From Pseudoruegeria sp. HB172150 (GTDB lineage: Bacteria; Pseudomonadota; Alphaproteobacteria; Rhodobacterales; Rhodobacteraceae): a DNA stretch of 64,000 nucleotides. Shown here in pieces: positions 24,752 to 36,326 of this stretch; within the stretch, counting starts at the first letter, position 1; each line of letters begins with the position of its first letter. Made by a program: the position numbers and the translations under genes. Below the pieces are notes generated by a model. That model was not told the origin of the DNA and searched no databases. It saw only the letters and a list, made by a program, of their open reading frames with translations. The stretch covers positions 362,119 to 426,118 of the forward strand of contig NZ_JAATNG010000003.1 of NCBI RefSeq assembly GCF_013184805.1, read 5' to 3'.

Positions 24752-25745
24752 AAGCTTTCTGTGGGATGCGCTGAGCGACGAGGAGACCGGCTGGAGCATG
24801 GGGTCGTTCGGCGCGATTGCCGAGTTCCACCACGTTTCCGGTGAGTCCGCGACGCCGCGTCCCGCTCCTCTGGCGTGCGTGACGGAGCGAGGCGGTATCC
24901 GAATAGACCGGCTGAGCAGGGTGCGGCCCGTCGCTTATCAGATGCTGAGTCCGCGCCCGCATCGGTGGTCGCATGGTGTATCGCTTTGCCTGCCAAACAG
25001 GGAAGCGGCGATGCGGTCCCGCGGTGTTCTGACCGAGATCGGAGCCGACGCAGATGCACTGCGCCCGGAGGATCGGGAGGCTGTGCTTTTTGATTTGGGC
25101 CTTGGCCAACACCAGGTAGATTTTTGTATCCGCACAACCAATCCGGCGTTGCTGCAAGTGCTGCGCGCTGCCGAGGGACGGCCGCTGATGGAGCAAGGCA
25201 ATCCGGCGATGAGCGCCATCCTGAAGGCGCATCCACATCGCGTTACCTTGACGCGCATAGGGCGCGTGGAGGTATTTCAGCCGATCGGTGGCCCCGATAC
25301 CGGCGGCTTATCACCGGAAGGACCGCATACCCACGTCCTGCCGAAACTGCTGCGGACCGGTCGCACCCATTCCGCAAATGTGCCAGTCCCGGACGGCTGG
25401 GTTCCCTGTGCGATGGTCCATCCGGCGAATCCGGTGACGGACCGAATGGCGCGGGATCGCGCCTTTGACCGGGTGGCATTCGACCGTTTCCAAGAGTTGC
25501 TTTCTGCCTGGGGTATGCCGGACTACCTAGCGGCCAAGCAGGCGGTATGGAATGCGGTTGCGAAAGGCGATACGCCCGAGGCAAGAAATGAGCCGGGAAG
25601 TCGTATCGGGCGGACGGGGCTTCGCAATGCCATCCGGCAATGGCACCGCCTACATCCGGAGGATACTCGCCTTGATGCCTGGCGTGCCATGTTCGACCGC
25701 GGCAACTCGGGTGATATCGAGGAGCGGCAGGATATCGGGCATTGA
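24741..25745 (+). CDS. Conserved-looking protein of unknown function ending the cobalamin operon
   Basis: 334 aa; its ATG lies inside the end of cbiZ (11-bp overlap), so it is almost certainly co-expressed. Not recognised. The N-terminal half (SMGSFGAIAEFHHVSG, RPHRWSHGVSLCLP) has several His residues. The middle has FDLGLGQHQVDFCIRT and ALLQVLRAAEGRPLMEQGN; then SPEGPHTHVLPKLLRTGRTH and PCAMVHPANPV. No signal peptide or membrane segment. Position suggests a role in corrinoid salvage or sensing, for example ligand or lower-base handling. That is inference from context only. Confidence 0.75.
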   Translation: MNIESFLWDALSDEETGWSMGSFGAIAEFHHVSGESATPRPAPLACVTERGGIRIDRLSRVRPVAYQMLSPRPHRWSHGVSLCLPNREAAMRSRGVLTEIGADADALRPEDREAVLFDLGLGQHQVDFCIRTTNPALLQVLRAAEGRPLMEQGNPAMSAILKAHPHRVTLTRIGRVEVFQPIGGPDTGGLSPEGPHTHVLPKLLRTGRTHSANVPVPDGWVPCAMVHPANPVTDRMARDRAFDRVAFDRFQELLSAWGMPDYLAAKQAVWNAVAKGDTPEARNEPGSRIGRTGLRNAIRQWHRLHPEDTRLDAWRAMFDRGNSGDIEERQDIGH

Positions 25746-25793
25746 AGGTTTCGCGCCGATTCCGGGCGATGTACCCGTCGCATTGCCTCTCCG

Positions 25794-25809
25794 CTCGCCG
25801 CCAGGCGAG
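25794..25809. terminator. Hairpin between convergent cobalamin operon and nrdF
   Basis: CTCGCC (25794-25799), loop GCCA, GGCGAG (25804-25809), lying in the 72-bp gap between two convergent genes. No clear T-run on either strand. It is a plausible weak bidirectional terminator. Confidence 0.4.
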
Positions 25810-25817
25810 AGCCAAAT

Positions 25818-29055
<3,238 letters not shown>

Positions 29056-29446
29056 AACCTGTCCAATCCTTGTCTGACGCGGGTAAGGTCCGTTTCCGTT
29101 CCCGCCAGTTCGAAACGATAGAGCACCGGCACCCTGCATTTTGCGGAAATCACATCGCCTGCGCAGGCGAAGGTGGCGCCGAAATTCCGGTTGCCGCTGG
29201 CGATCACGCCGCGCATCCGGCCGCGGTTCTCCGCGATGTTCAGAAAGCGGATGATCTGCTTGTGAACCGCGCCCCGTCCCTCGCCATCCGCATAGGTAGG
29301 ACAGATCAGGACGAAGGGCGCGGTCGGGGCGGGCATTGGCGCCGTTGGGTCGAGGGGGATACGCTGCGCCGTAAGGCCCAGCTTCTCGACGAAGCGTCGG
29401 GTGTTTCCCGATCGGGACGAGAAATAGACCAGCCCGCCCATTGAGA

Positions 29447-29668
29447 TCAGCAGAGCGCGCCGATCTTGTCGGGACGGAAACCGGCCCAGTGATCGTCGCC
29501 GGCCATCACGACAGGCGCCTGGCGGTAGCCGAGCGAGGTCACCAGTTCCATTGCTTCGTTATCCTCGGTCAGGTCGATCACATCGAAATCGACGCCACGC
29601 GCGGCCAGCGCGCGGGTGGTGGCGGTGCACTGCACGCAGGCGGGTTTGGAATAGACGGTGATGCTCAT
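29447..29668 (-). CDS. nrdH: NrdH redoxin
   Basis: 73 aa, [20 protein letters not shown]: glutaredoxin fold with the active site CVQC (family usually CVQC/CMQC). [20 protein letters not shown] carries the cis-Pro and the W.GFRPD motif that distinguishes NrdH from glutaredoxins. It is reduced by thioredoxin reductase and reduces NrdE. First gene of nrdHIEF, 122 bp downstream of the riboswitch. Confidence 0.94.
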   Translation of the reverse strand: MSITVYSKPACVQCTATTRALAARGVDFDVIDLTEDNEAMELVTSLGYRQAPVVMAGDDHWAGFRPDKIGALC

Positions 29669-29790
29669 TTTCTTGTCCCTTTTCGTTCTGCCCGTTTTCG
29701 GTGCGGAAGTTTCGGGGACGCCAGCTGGACGTGCGGATGGCACGACCTGCCGAAACGCCTCCGGGCCCTCCGCCCGGTTTCGTCGTTGTT

Positions 29791-29958
29791 GCCTTGGCAG
29801 GTCTCCTGACTATGCGGCTCGAACGCCTGGCCCCACCTTCCCGGACTGTCCTGTCCAGTGGATATCGGGGCCTTGGCTTGCCGCTAACAGTTGCGGGGGC
29901 AGTGCCGGAATTTCACCGGCTTCCCTCTTCGCCCATGACGAGTCACAGGAACCAAAGC
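29791..29958 (-). ncRNA. Cobalamin riboswitch upstream of nrdHIEF
   Basis: On the minus strand, P1 is GCTTTGG with CCAAGGC. In order come GAGGGAAGCCGGTG, CCGGCACTGCCCCCGCAACT, a CCACTGGACAG element, CCGGGAAGG, and AGTCAGGAGACCTGCC (B12 box). When AdoCbl is available the RNA should shut down the B12-independent RNR, implying a B12-dependent class II enzyme (NrdJ) elsewhere in the genome. Confidence 0.95.
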
Positions 29959-29965
29959 CCCACCA

Positions 29966-29994
29966 TATTGAGGAGAGTCAGAGATGCGTGTCAA
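29966..29994 (-). promoter_or_regulatory. Promoter of the nrdHIEF operon
   Basis: On the minus strand: perfect -35 TTGACA (29994-29989), 17-bp spacer, TCAATA (29971-29966). Transcription would start about 29959, immediately at riboswitch P1 (29958). Confidence 0.65.
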
Positions 29995-30036
29995 TATATT
30001 GATTTTGGATACGGCCAGATTTATCGCTTATTGTGA
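29989..30036. promoter_or_regulatory. Candidate pair of NrdR boxes
   Basis: Box 1 (29989-30004) contains the perfect palindrome TCAATATATTGA; box 2 (30021-30036) is TTATCGCTTATTGTGA, whose right half matches the NrdR consensus (..AT.TTGTG.). Their centres are 32 bp apart, the usual three-turn spacing of NrdR box pairs. Box 1 overlaps the nrd -35, and box 2 lies against the start of the divergent 30057 gene. Confidence 0.6.
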
Positions 30037-30056
30037 CGAGGCTCATAAAAGGTGCG

Positions 30057-30440
30057 ATGATGGCTCCAACTGACACGTTGTCCACCGTACGCGAATGGCA
30101 TGAAGCTTTCGGAGTACCGGTCGCATCCCGACCAAGCATTCCGGAGGACCGCGCGGACATGCGGATTTCGATCCTCGAGGAAGAGGTGCAGGAGCTGCGT
30201 GAAGCCGTTGCAGCAGGTGATCTTGTCGAGGTGCTCGACGCCCTTTGCGACATTCAATACGTGCTTGACGGAACTTTCCTCGAATTCGGCATGCACGGGG
30301 TGAAGACCGAGGCAGTCGCAGAGGTACATGCCTCGAACATGTCGAAGCTTGGTGCCGATGGTCGCCCGGTGCTGCGCGAAGATGGCAAGGTGTTGAAGGG
30401 CCCGAATTTCCGCCCACCCGACCTTGCCCGGTTCTTATGA
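30057..30440 (+). CDS. MazG-like / all-alpha NTP pyrophosphohydrolase family protein
   Basis: 127 aa. ISILEEEVQELREAVAAGDL followed by EVLDALCDIQYVLDG gives the EExxE...ExxD metal site of the all-alpha NTP-PPase (MazG/HisE-like) fold; GPNFRPPDLARFL ends it. Members hydrolyse (d)NTPs or phosphoribosyl-ATP-like compounds. Being divergent from nrdHIEF and sharing its NrdR-box region, it may act in dNTP-pool sanitation. AAAGG lies 5 nt before the first of two tandem ATGs. Confidence 0.75.
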   Translation: MMAPTDTLSTVREWHEAFGVPVASRPSIPEDRADMRISILEEEVQELREAVAAGDLVEVLDALCDIQYVLDGTFLEFGMHGVKTEAVAEVHASNMSKLGADGRPVLREDGKVLKGPNFRPPDLARFL

Positions 30441-30527
30441 ATTTACGACAACGCGCGTCCTAAACGAGCGCGGATATGTCGCTTCCTGTGTATCCGATCC
30501 AAGCGTTTCCTGATTACGTCGAGCATG

Positions 30528-32037
<1,510 letters not shown>

Positions 32038-32040
32038 TCC

Positions 32041-33117
32041 ATGAACCAACTGGCCCGCGTTTCCGCAGCCGCGATCTGGAACGATGCCGAGATGCTGGAA
32101 TGCGTCTCGGTGATCCCCGAGGTGCCGGCCACCCGCACCTTCAATTTCCAGTCGCCCACGGGCGCACTGTTCGATTACATGCCGGGCCAGTTTCTGACGC
32201 TGGAACTTCCCGTACCGGGCGGACCGGTCTGGCGGACCTTTACGATATCTTCCTCACCATCACGGCCGCTGTCGATCTCTGTCACCGTCAAGGCGCAGCC
32301 CGGCAGTATCGGCGCGCGCTGGATGATCGACCACCTGCAGCCGGGCATGCGGATCAAGGCGACGGGGCCGGCGGGTGTCTTTACCCACAAGAGCCATCCA
32401 GCTCGGAAATACCTTTTCATCTCGGCCGGGTCAGGCATCACGCCGGTCATGTCGATGACCACCTACATGTATGACGAGGGCGCTTCGCCCGACGTGGTGT
32501 TCATCAATTGCGCCAAAAGACCGTCGGAGATCATCTTTCGCGAGCGGCTGGAGCATATGGCGAGCCGGATTCCCGGCATTGCGCTGAAATGGGTGGTGGA
32601 GGAACCGGACCGGTTCAGCCCCTGGGCCGGGTACCAGGGCCGGTTCAACCAACTGATGCTCGGCCTGATGGCGCCTGATTATCTGGAGCGAGAAGTGTTC
32701 TGCTGCGGGCCGGAGCCCTTCATGCAGACGGTTCGCGAGGCGCTGGCGGGTCTGGGCTACGACATGGAGCGCTATCACCAGGAAAGTTTCCAAGCGCCGG
32801 TGGCGGAGGCGGACGACGTGCCGGACTTCGACGATGTCGTGTTGGAGGAGAGTGCTCTGGCGGAGGTGGTCTTTGCGGCCTCGGGGGTCACTGCGCAGGT
32901 GCCCGAGACCGAGACTATCCTGGGCGCGGCGCGGGCAAACGGGTTGAACATCGCTTCGGGTTGCACCTTCGGGATCTGCGGGACTTGCAAGACCAGGAAG
33001 ATCTCGGGCGAGGTGCACATGGTTCATAATGGCGGCATCTCAGACGACGATATCGCCGAGGGGTACATCCTCGCCTGCTGCTCGCACCCGATCGGGAAGG
33101 TGGAAGTGGAGGTCTGA
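32041..33117 (+). CDS. gbcB: Oxygenase reductase: FAD/NAD(P) domain plus plant-type 2Fe-2S domain
   Basis: 358 aa, 3 bp after the oxygenase. The N-terminal FAD domain has PGQFLTLELPV and RTFTISSSPS. The NAD domain has KYLFISAGSGITPVMSMTTY and EVFCCGPEPFMQ. The C-terminal ferredoxin has C308, C313 and C316 (GCTFGICGTCKT) and C346 (ILACC). It passes electrons from NAD(P)H to the Rieske protein. Domain order matches GbcB and hybrid-cluster-protein reductases. Confidence 0.88.
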   Translation: MNQLARVSAAAIWNDAEMLECVSVIPEVPATRTFNFQSPTGALFDYMPGQFLTLELPVPGGPVWRTFTISSSPSRPLSISVTVKAQPGSIGARWMIDHLQPGMRIKATGPAGVFTHKSHPARKYLFISAGSGITPVMSMTTYMYDEGASPDVVFINCAKRPSEIIFRERLEHMASRIPGIALKWVVEEPDRFSPWAGYQGRFNQLMLGLMAPDYLEREVFCCGPEPFMQTVREALAGLGYDMERYHQESFQAPVAEADDVPDFDDVVLEESALAEVVFAASGVTAQVPETETILGAARANGLNIASGCTFGICGTCKTRKISGEVHMVHNGGISDDDIAEGYILACCSHPIGKVEVEV

Positions 33118-33203
33118 CCGCCAACATTTTTCGGATGGCGTGCCGATTTCACGCCTGTGTCACGCAGATGCCAACGGCGGCGTCACGACCACGAGTCATT
33201 CCG

Positions 33204-33229
33204 TCTCCATCGATTGTAGTTGATGGAGA
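33204..33229 (+). promoter_or_regulatory. Hairpin sequestering the ribosome site of the homocysteine methyltransferase
   Basis: TCTCCATC (33204-33211) is the exact complement of GATGGAGA (33222-33229), with a 10-nt loop. The GGAG in the 3' arm is the only ribosome site for the ATG at 33236. The structure could block translation or be an operator palindrome. Confidence 0.55.
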
Positions 33230-33235
33230 TCATTC

Positions 33236-34183
33236 ATGCCCAGTGCATCCGATTTGCCCCAGATGACGGGGCTGCCGTTCGTTACTGATGGCGGAATCGA
33301 GACGACGCTCATCTTCGAGATGGGCTTTGATCTGCCGCTGTTCGCCGCATATCCGTTGCTGGAAAGCGATGCTGGTCGAGACGCCTTTCGGCAGTATTAT
33401 GGCCACTACCTACAGATCGCGCAATGCAACGGGCTGGGGTTCGTCTTAGAAAGCCCGACCTGGAGGTGCTCGCACGGATGGGGCGCGAAGTTGGGCCACG
33501 ATGCGGAGCGTATCCGGGCCTTCAACCATGCGGCCATCGTGCTGATGGAGGAATTGCGCGCCGGACAGTCTGGTGGGACACCGATGGTGATCTCGGGCAA
33601 TATCGGCCCGGCGGGGGATGGATACAGGCCCGAGGAAATGCTGACCGCGGAGGCGGCGCGGGCCTATCACACCGCCCAGATCGAGGCTTTTGCCGAGACC
33701 GCTGCCGACATGGTCACGGCTGTCACCATTACCCATACCGGCGAGGCGGCGGGCGTGGTGCTTGCCGCGAAAGCTGCCGGCCTGCCCTGCGCGATTGCGT
33801 TCACGACCGAGACCGACGGGCGCCTGCCCTCCGGCGAGACGCTGGCAGAAGCCATCGAGACGGTGGATGCCCTCACTGGCGGCGGGCCCGTCTACTACAT
33901 GATCAACTGTGCGCATCCGGATCATTTCAGCGGTGCGTTGCCGAACGGTCTGACTGCGGGACGCATCCGCGGCATCCGCGCCAACGCCTCACGACTCAGC
34001 CATGCCGAGCTTGACGAGGCAGAAGAACTCGACGGTGGCGATCCGCATGAACTGGCGCAGGACTATGTGCGGCTGACCGGGTTGCTGCCGAATCTTCACA
34101 TTTTCGGCGGCTGCTGCGGGACTGACTACCGGCATGTCAGCTGCATAGCCAAGGCCATCTCGGGCGAACTGTCCGCGGCCTGA
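33236..34183 (+). CDS. Homocysteine S-methyltransferase family protein (MmuM/BHMT-like)
   Basis: 315-aa TIM barrel. FVTDGGIETTLIFEMGFDLP at the start, then VISGNIGPAGDGYRP, and the zinc ligands NCAHP (Cys near 222) and GGCCGTDYRHV (two Cys near 295). These bind homocysteine zinc-thiolate. This B12-independent family uses betaine or S-methylmethionine as methyl donor. Placed 118 bp after the betaine monooxygenase pair and behind a B12 riboswitch, it fits a cobalamin-sparing methionine route, with betaine the likely donor. Donor identity is inferred. Confidence 0.85.
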   Translation: MPSASDLPQMTGLPFVTDGGIETTLIFEMGFDLPLFAAYPLLESDAGRDAFRQYYGHYLQIAQCNGLGFVLESPTWRCSHGWGAKLGHDAERIRAFNHAAIVLMEELRAGQSGGTPMVISGNIGPAGDGYRPEEMLTAEAARAYHTAQIEAFAETAADMVTAVTITHTGEAAGVVLAAKAAGLPCAIAFTTETDGRLPSGETLAEAIETVDALTGGGPVYYMINCAHPDHFSGALPNGLTAGRIRGIRANASRLSHAELDEAEELDGGDPHELAQDYVRLTGLLPNLHIFGGCCGTDYRHVSCIAKAISGELSAA

Positions 34184-34200
34184 CCAGAGAAAGCAATGAA

Positions 34201-34344
34201 ATGGATATCAGTTCTCTCCCACCCGCGCTTCGGCGCGACATCCTTGGAGATCACGATTTCGGTTATCTGCTGACGCTGATGCCGAAACGGGTTCATCGGA
34301 CCCGACCAAGGCGTATTACGCGCCTCTTCCAGCCCGGCAATTGA
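34201..34344 (+). CDS. Possible 47-aa small protein
   Basis: MDISSLPPALRRDILGDHDF continuing to a basic C terminus RRITRLFQPGN, 17 bp after the previous stop with a weak AGAGAAAG upstream. The stop lies in an inverted repeat, CCGGCA/TGCCGG. It has protein-like composition but no recognised family, and could be a gene remnant. Confidence 0.35.
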   Translation: MDISSLPPALRRDILGDHDFGYLLTLMPKRVHRTRPRRITRLFQPGN

Positions 34345-34396
34345 TCTGCCGGGACGGAAATTGACGTCAACCCATTCGACAAGAGGGAATTTTCCA

Positions 34397-34555
34397 ATGA
34401 CCTATGCCTCTATCAAGACCGGCGTCATCGCCAGTGCGAGCCTGAACGCGGCGGATCGTCGCCGTGTTCAGGCCCTGCGCGGCTCGCCGGATCGCATCCT
34501 GGCGCGCCACGGCGTGCATCCGATGCATCGCCCATTCTTCGCCGGTCTCATCTGA
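34397..34555 (+). CDS. 52-aa small protein upstream of the TPR gene
   Basis: MTYASIKTGVIASASLNAADRRRVQALRGSPDRILARHG... with GAGGG 8 nt before the ATG, a convincing ribosome site. It ends HRPFFAGLI, 42 bp before the TPR gene. No family recognised. It may be a leader peptide or a co-expressed small partner. Confidence 0.5.
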   Translation: MTYASIKTGVIASASLNAADRRRVQALRGSPDRILARHGVHPMHRPFFAGLI

Positions 34556-34597
34556 GACCGGCTGCCCATTCTCAGAACCAGAGAAGAGATTACGGCC

Positions 34598-36274
34598 ATG
34601 TTTAATCAATCCATTCGCGCCGCCCTGCTGGCGAGCGCAATCGCCAGTCCCGTGTTCGCGCACGAGGAAAATCGCCGGACGGAGTTGTTCTCTCCCGGAG
34701 TCTCCTATGCCGAGGATGGTGCGCCGAACGGTGGCGCGCCGGTCATGGTGCCCGGACTCGGCGTCTTCGGCATGATCATCGAAACCGGCAACCCCGACGC
34801 GCAGGCCTGGTTCGACCAGGGGCTCGGCCAGCTCTGGGGCTTCAACCATGCCGAGGCGGTGCGTGCCTTCCGCATGGCTCAGCAAGCGGATCCGGACTGC
34901 GCCATGTGCTACTGGGGCGAGTCTTATGCGCTGGGGTCGAACCTGAATGACGGCATGCACCCGGAAAACGTTGATCGTGCCCAGGAGACCGCGATGCGGG
35001 CCGCGGAGTTGGCCAGCGCGCCGGTCGAGGTCGCGCTGACACAGGCGCTGTCGCAGCGATATGTCGGCGAGCAGGGGAACGAACATTTTGCCGACCTGAT
35101 GCAGGAGGTCGCGGCGGATTTCCCGGATGACGTCAACGTTCTGGTGATGTTTGCCGACGCGCTGATGAATCTGCAGCCCTGGGATTACTGGGAGGCCGAT
35201 GGCGTCACGCCAAAAGGCCGCGCGAGTGATATCATCGGGACCCTGGAGCGGGCGATGGAAATCGACGCCTACCATCCGGCGGCGCTGCATCTTTACATCC
35301 ACGCGATGGAAGCGACGGCGCATCCAGAACAGGCCGAAGGGGCAGCTGACCGGCTGGCCGGATCTGTGCCAGCGGCTGGTCACCTCGTGCATATGCCGGC
35401 TCATATCTACAACCGGATCGGACGCTACGCCGATTCCATCAAGGTGAACCGCGATGCCATCGCAGCGGACGAGGCGTTCCTTGCCCGTGCCGGCGACGCT
35501 GCGAGCGACCTCTATCGCTTTGGCTATTATCCGCATAACGCGCATTTCCTGCTGGTGGGTGCGCAATCCGCGGGTTTGGCCGAGGATGCACTGGCGGCGG
35601 CTGACCGGCTTTGGTCGATCACGTCCGACGAGGTGTCGGCAGATCTGGCCTGGGTGCAGGCGATCCGCACGGCTCCGTTCACCGTTCATGCACAGATGCG
35701 CGGTATAGAGGAGGTGCTGGCGCTGCCTGAAGTTGGCGAGGAGTTCCCGCTTGTCCAAGGATTCCGCCATTACGCGCGCGGCACGGTCTTTGCCCGCGAC
35801 GGCCGGATCGAAGCGGCCTGGGTCGAGGCGCATGCGATCAAGCACCTTATCGAGACGGCTGATCTCGACGGTCTGGAAGAGCAATACCTCCCGGCCCGGG
35901 ACCTGCTGGGTGTGGCCATGCATCACCTGGAAGGCCGTATCGAGCAGGTGCAGGGCAACTGGGACGCGGCGATCCACCATCTGGAGGTGGCCGCGGAGCT
36001 GGAAGACGGCATCGCCTACATGGAGCCGTCCTACTGGTACGCGCCGGTGCGCCGGACGCTGGGGGCCGTGCTTCTGCAGGCCGGACGGCCGCATGAGGCA
36101 CGGTCCGCCTTCAAGGCTGCATTGGACGCTGCGCCGCGCGATGGCTGGGCGCTTTGGGGTCTGTGGCAGGTGGAGCTGGAAACCGGCGACCATTGGAGCC
36201 AGGAGCAGGCGGAAGATGCATTCCGCGCGCATTGGCTGGGCGACCCCAAGCTGCCATCCTTTGATCGACTGTAA
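34598..36274 (+). CDS. Exported tetratricopeptide-repeat protein
   Basis: 558 aa. Signal peptide AALLASAIASPVFAHEEN, so periplasmic. TPR-like units: WFDQGLGQLWGFNHAEAVRAF with QQADPDCAMCYWGESYALGS (a CxxC near residue 94), then DIIGTLERAMEIDAYHPAAL, and C-terminal EARSAFKAALDAAPRDGWAL. His-rich patches include LHLYIHAMEATAHPEQA and AAGHLVHMPAHIYNRIG. The family occurs widely in proteobacteria without a known role; the CxxC and His patches make metal or haem binding conceivable. A terminator hairpin separates it from the convergent regulator. Confidence 0.75.
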   Translation: MFNQSIRAALLASAIASPVFAHEENRRTELFSPGVSYAEDGAPNGGAPVMVPGLGVFGMIIETGNPDAQAWFDQGLGQLWGFNHAEAVRAFRMAQQADPDCAMCYWGESYALGSNLNDGMHPENVDRAQETAMRAAELASAPVEVALTQALSQRYVGEQGNEHFADLMQEVAADFPDDVNVLVMFADALMNLQPWDYWEADGVTPKGRASDIIGTLERAMEIDAYHPAALHLYIHAMEATAHPEQAEGAADRLAGSVPAAGHLVHMPAHIYNRIGRYADSIKVNRDAIAADEAFLARAGDAASDLYRFGYYPHNAHFLLVGAQSAGLAEDALAAADRLWSITSDEVSADLAWVQAIRTAPFTVHAQMRGIEEVLALPEVGEEFPLVQGFRHYARGTVFARDGRIEAAWVEAHAIKHLIETADLDGLEEQYLPARDLLGVAMHHLEGRIEQVQGNWDAAIHHLEVAAELEDGIAYMEPSYWYAPVRRTLGAVLLQAGRPHEARSAFKAALDAAPRDGWALWGLWQVELETGDHWSQEQAEDAFRAHWLGDPKLPSFDRL

Positions 36275-36296
36275 GCGGTTTCACGATATGAACCGC

Positions 36297-36326
36297 CGCC
36301 GCCCGCTGCATTGGCAGCGGGCGGCG
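36297..36326. terminator. Bidirectional terminator hairpin
   Basis: A 13-bp perfect stem, CGCCGCCCGCTGC (36297-36309) with GCAGCGGGCGGCG (36314-36326), loop ATTG, filling the 52-bp gap between two convergent genes. The + side is followed by the T-containing TCAGTCATTTT. Confidence 0.75.

Noticed and set aside
34367..36232. 621-aa minus-strand frame
   Set aside because: Antisense to the TPR protein, which has a signal peptide, ribosome site and repeats.
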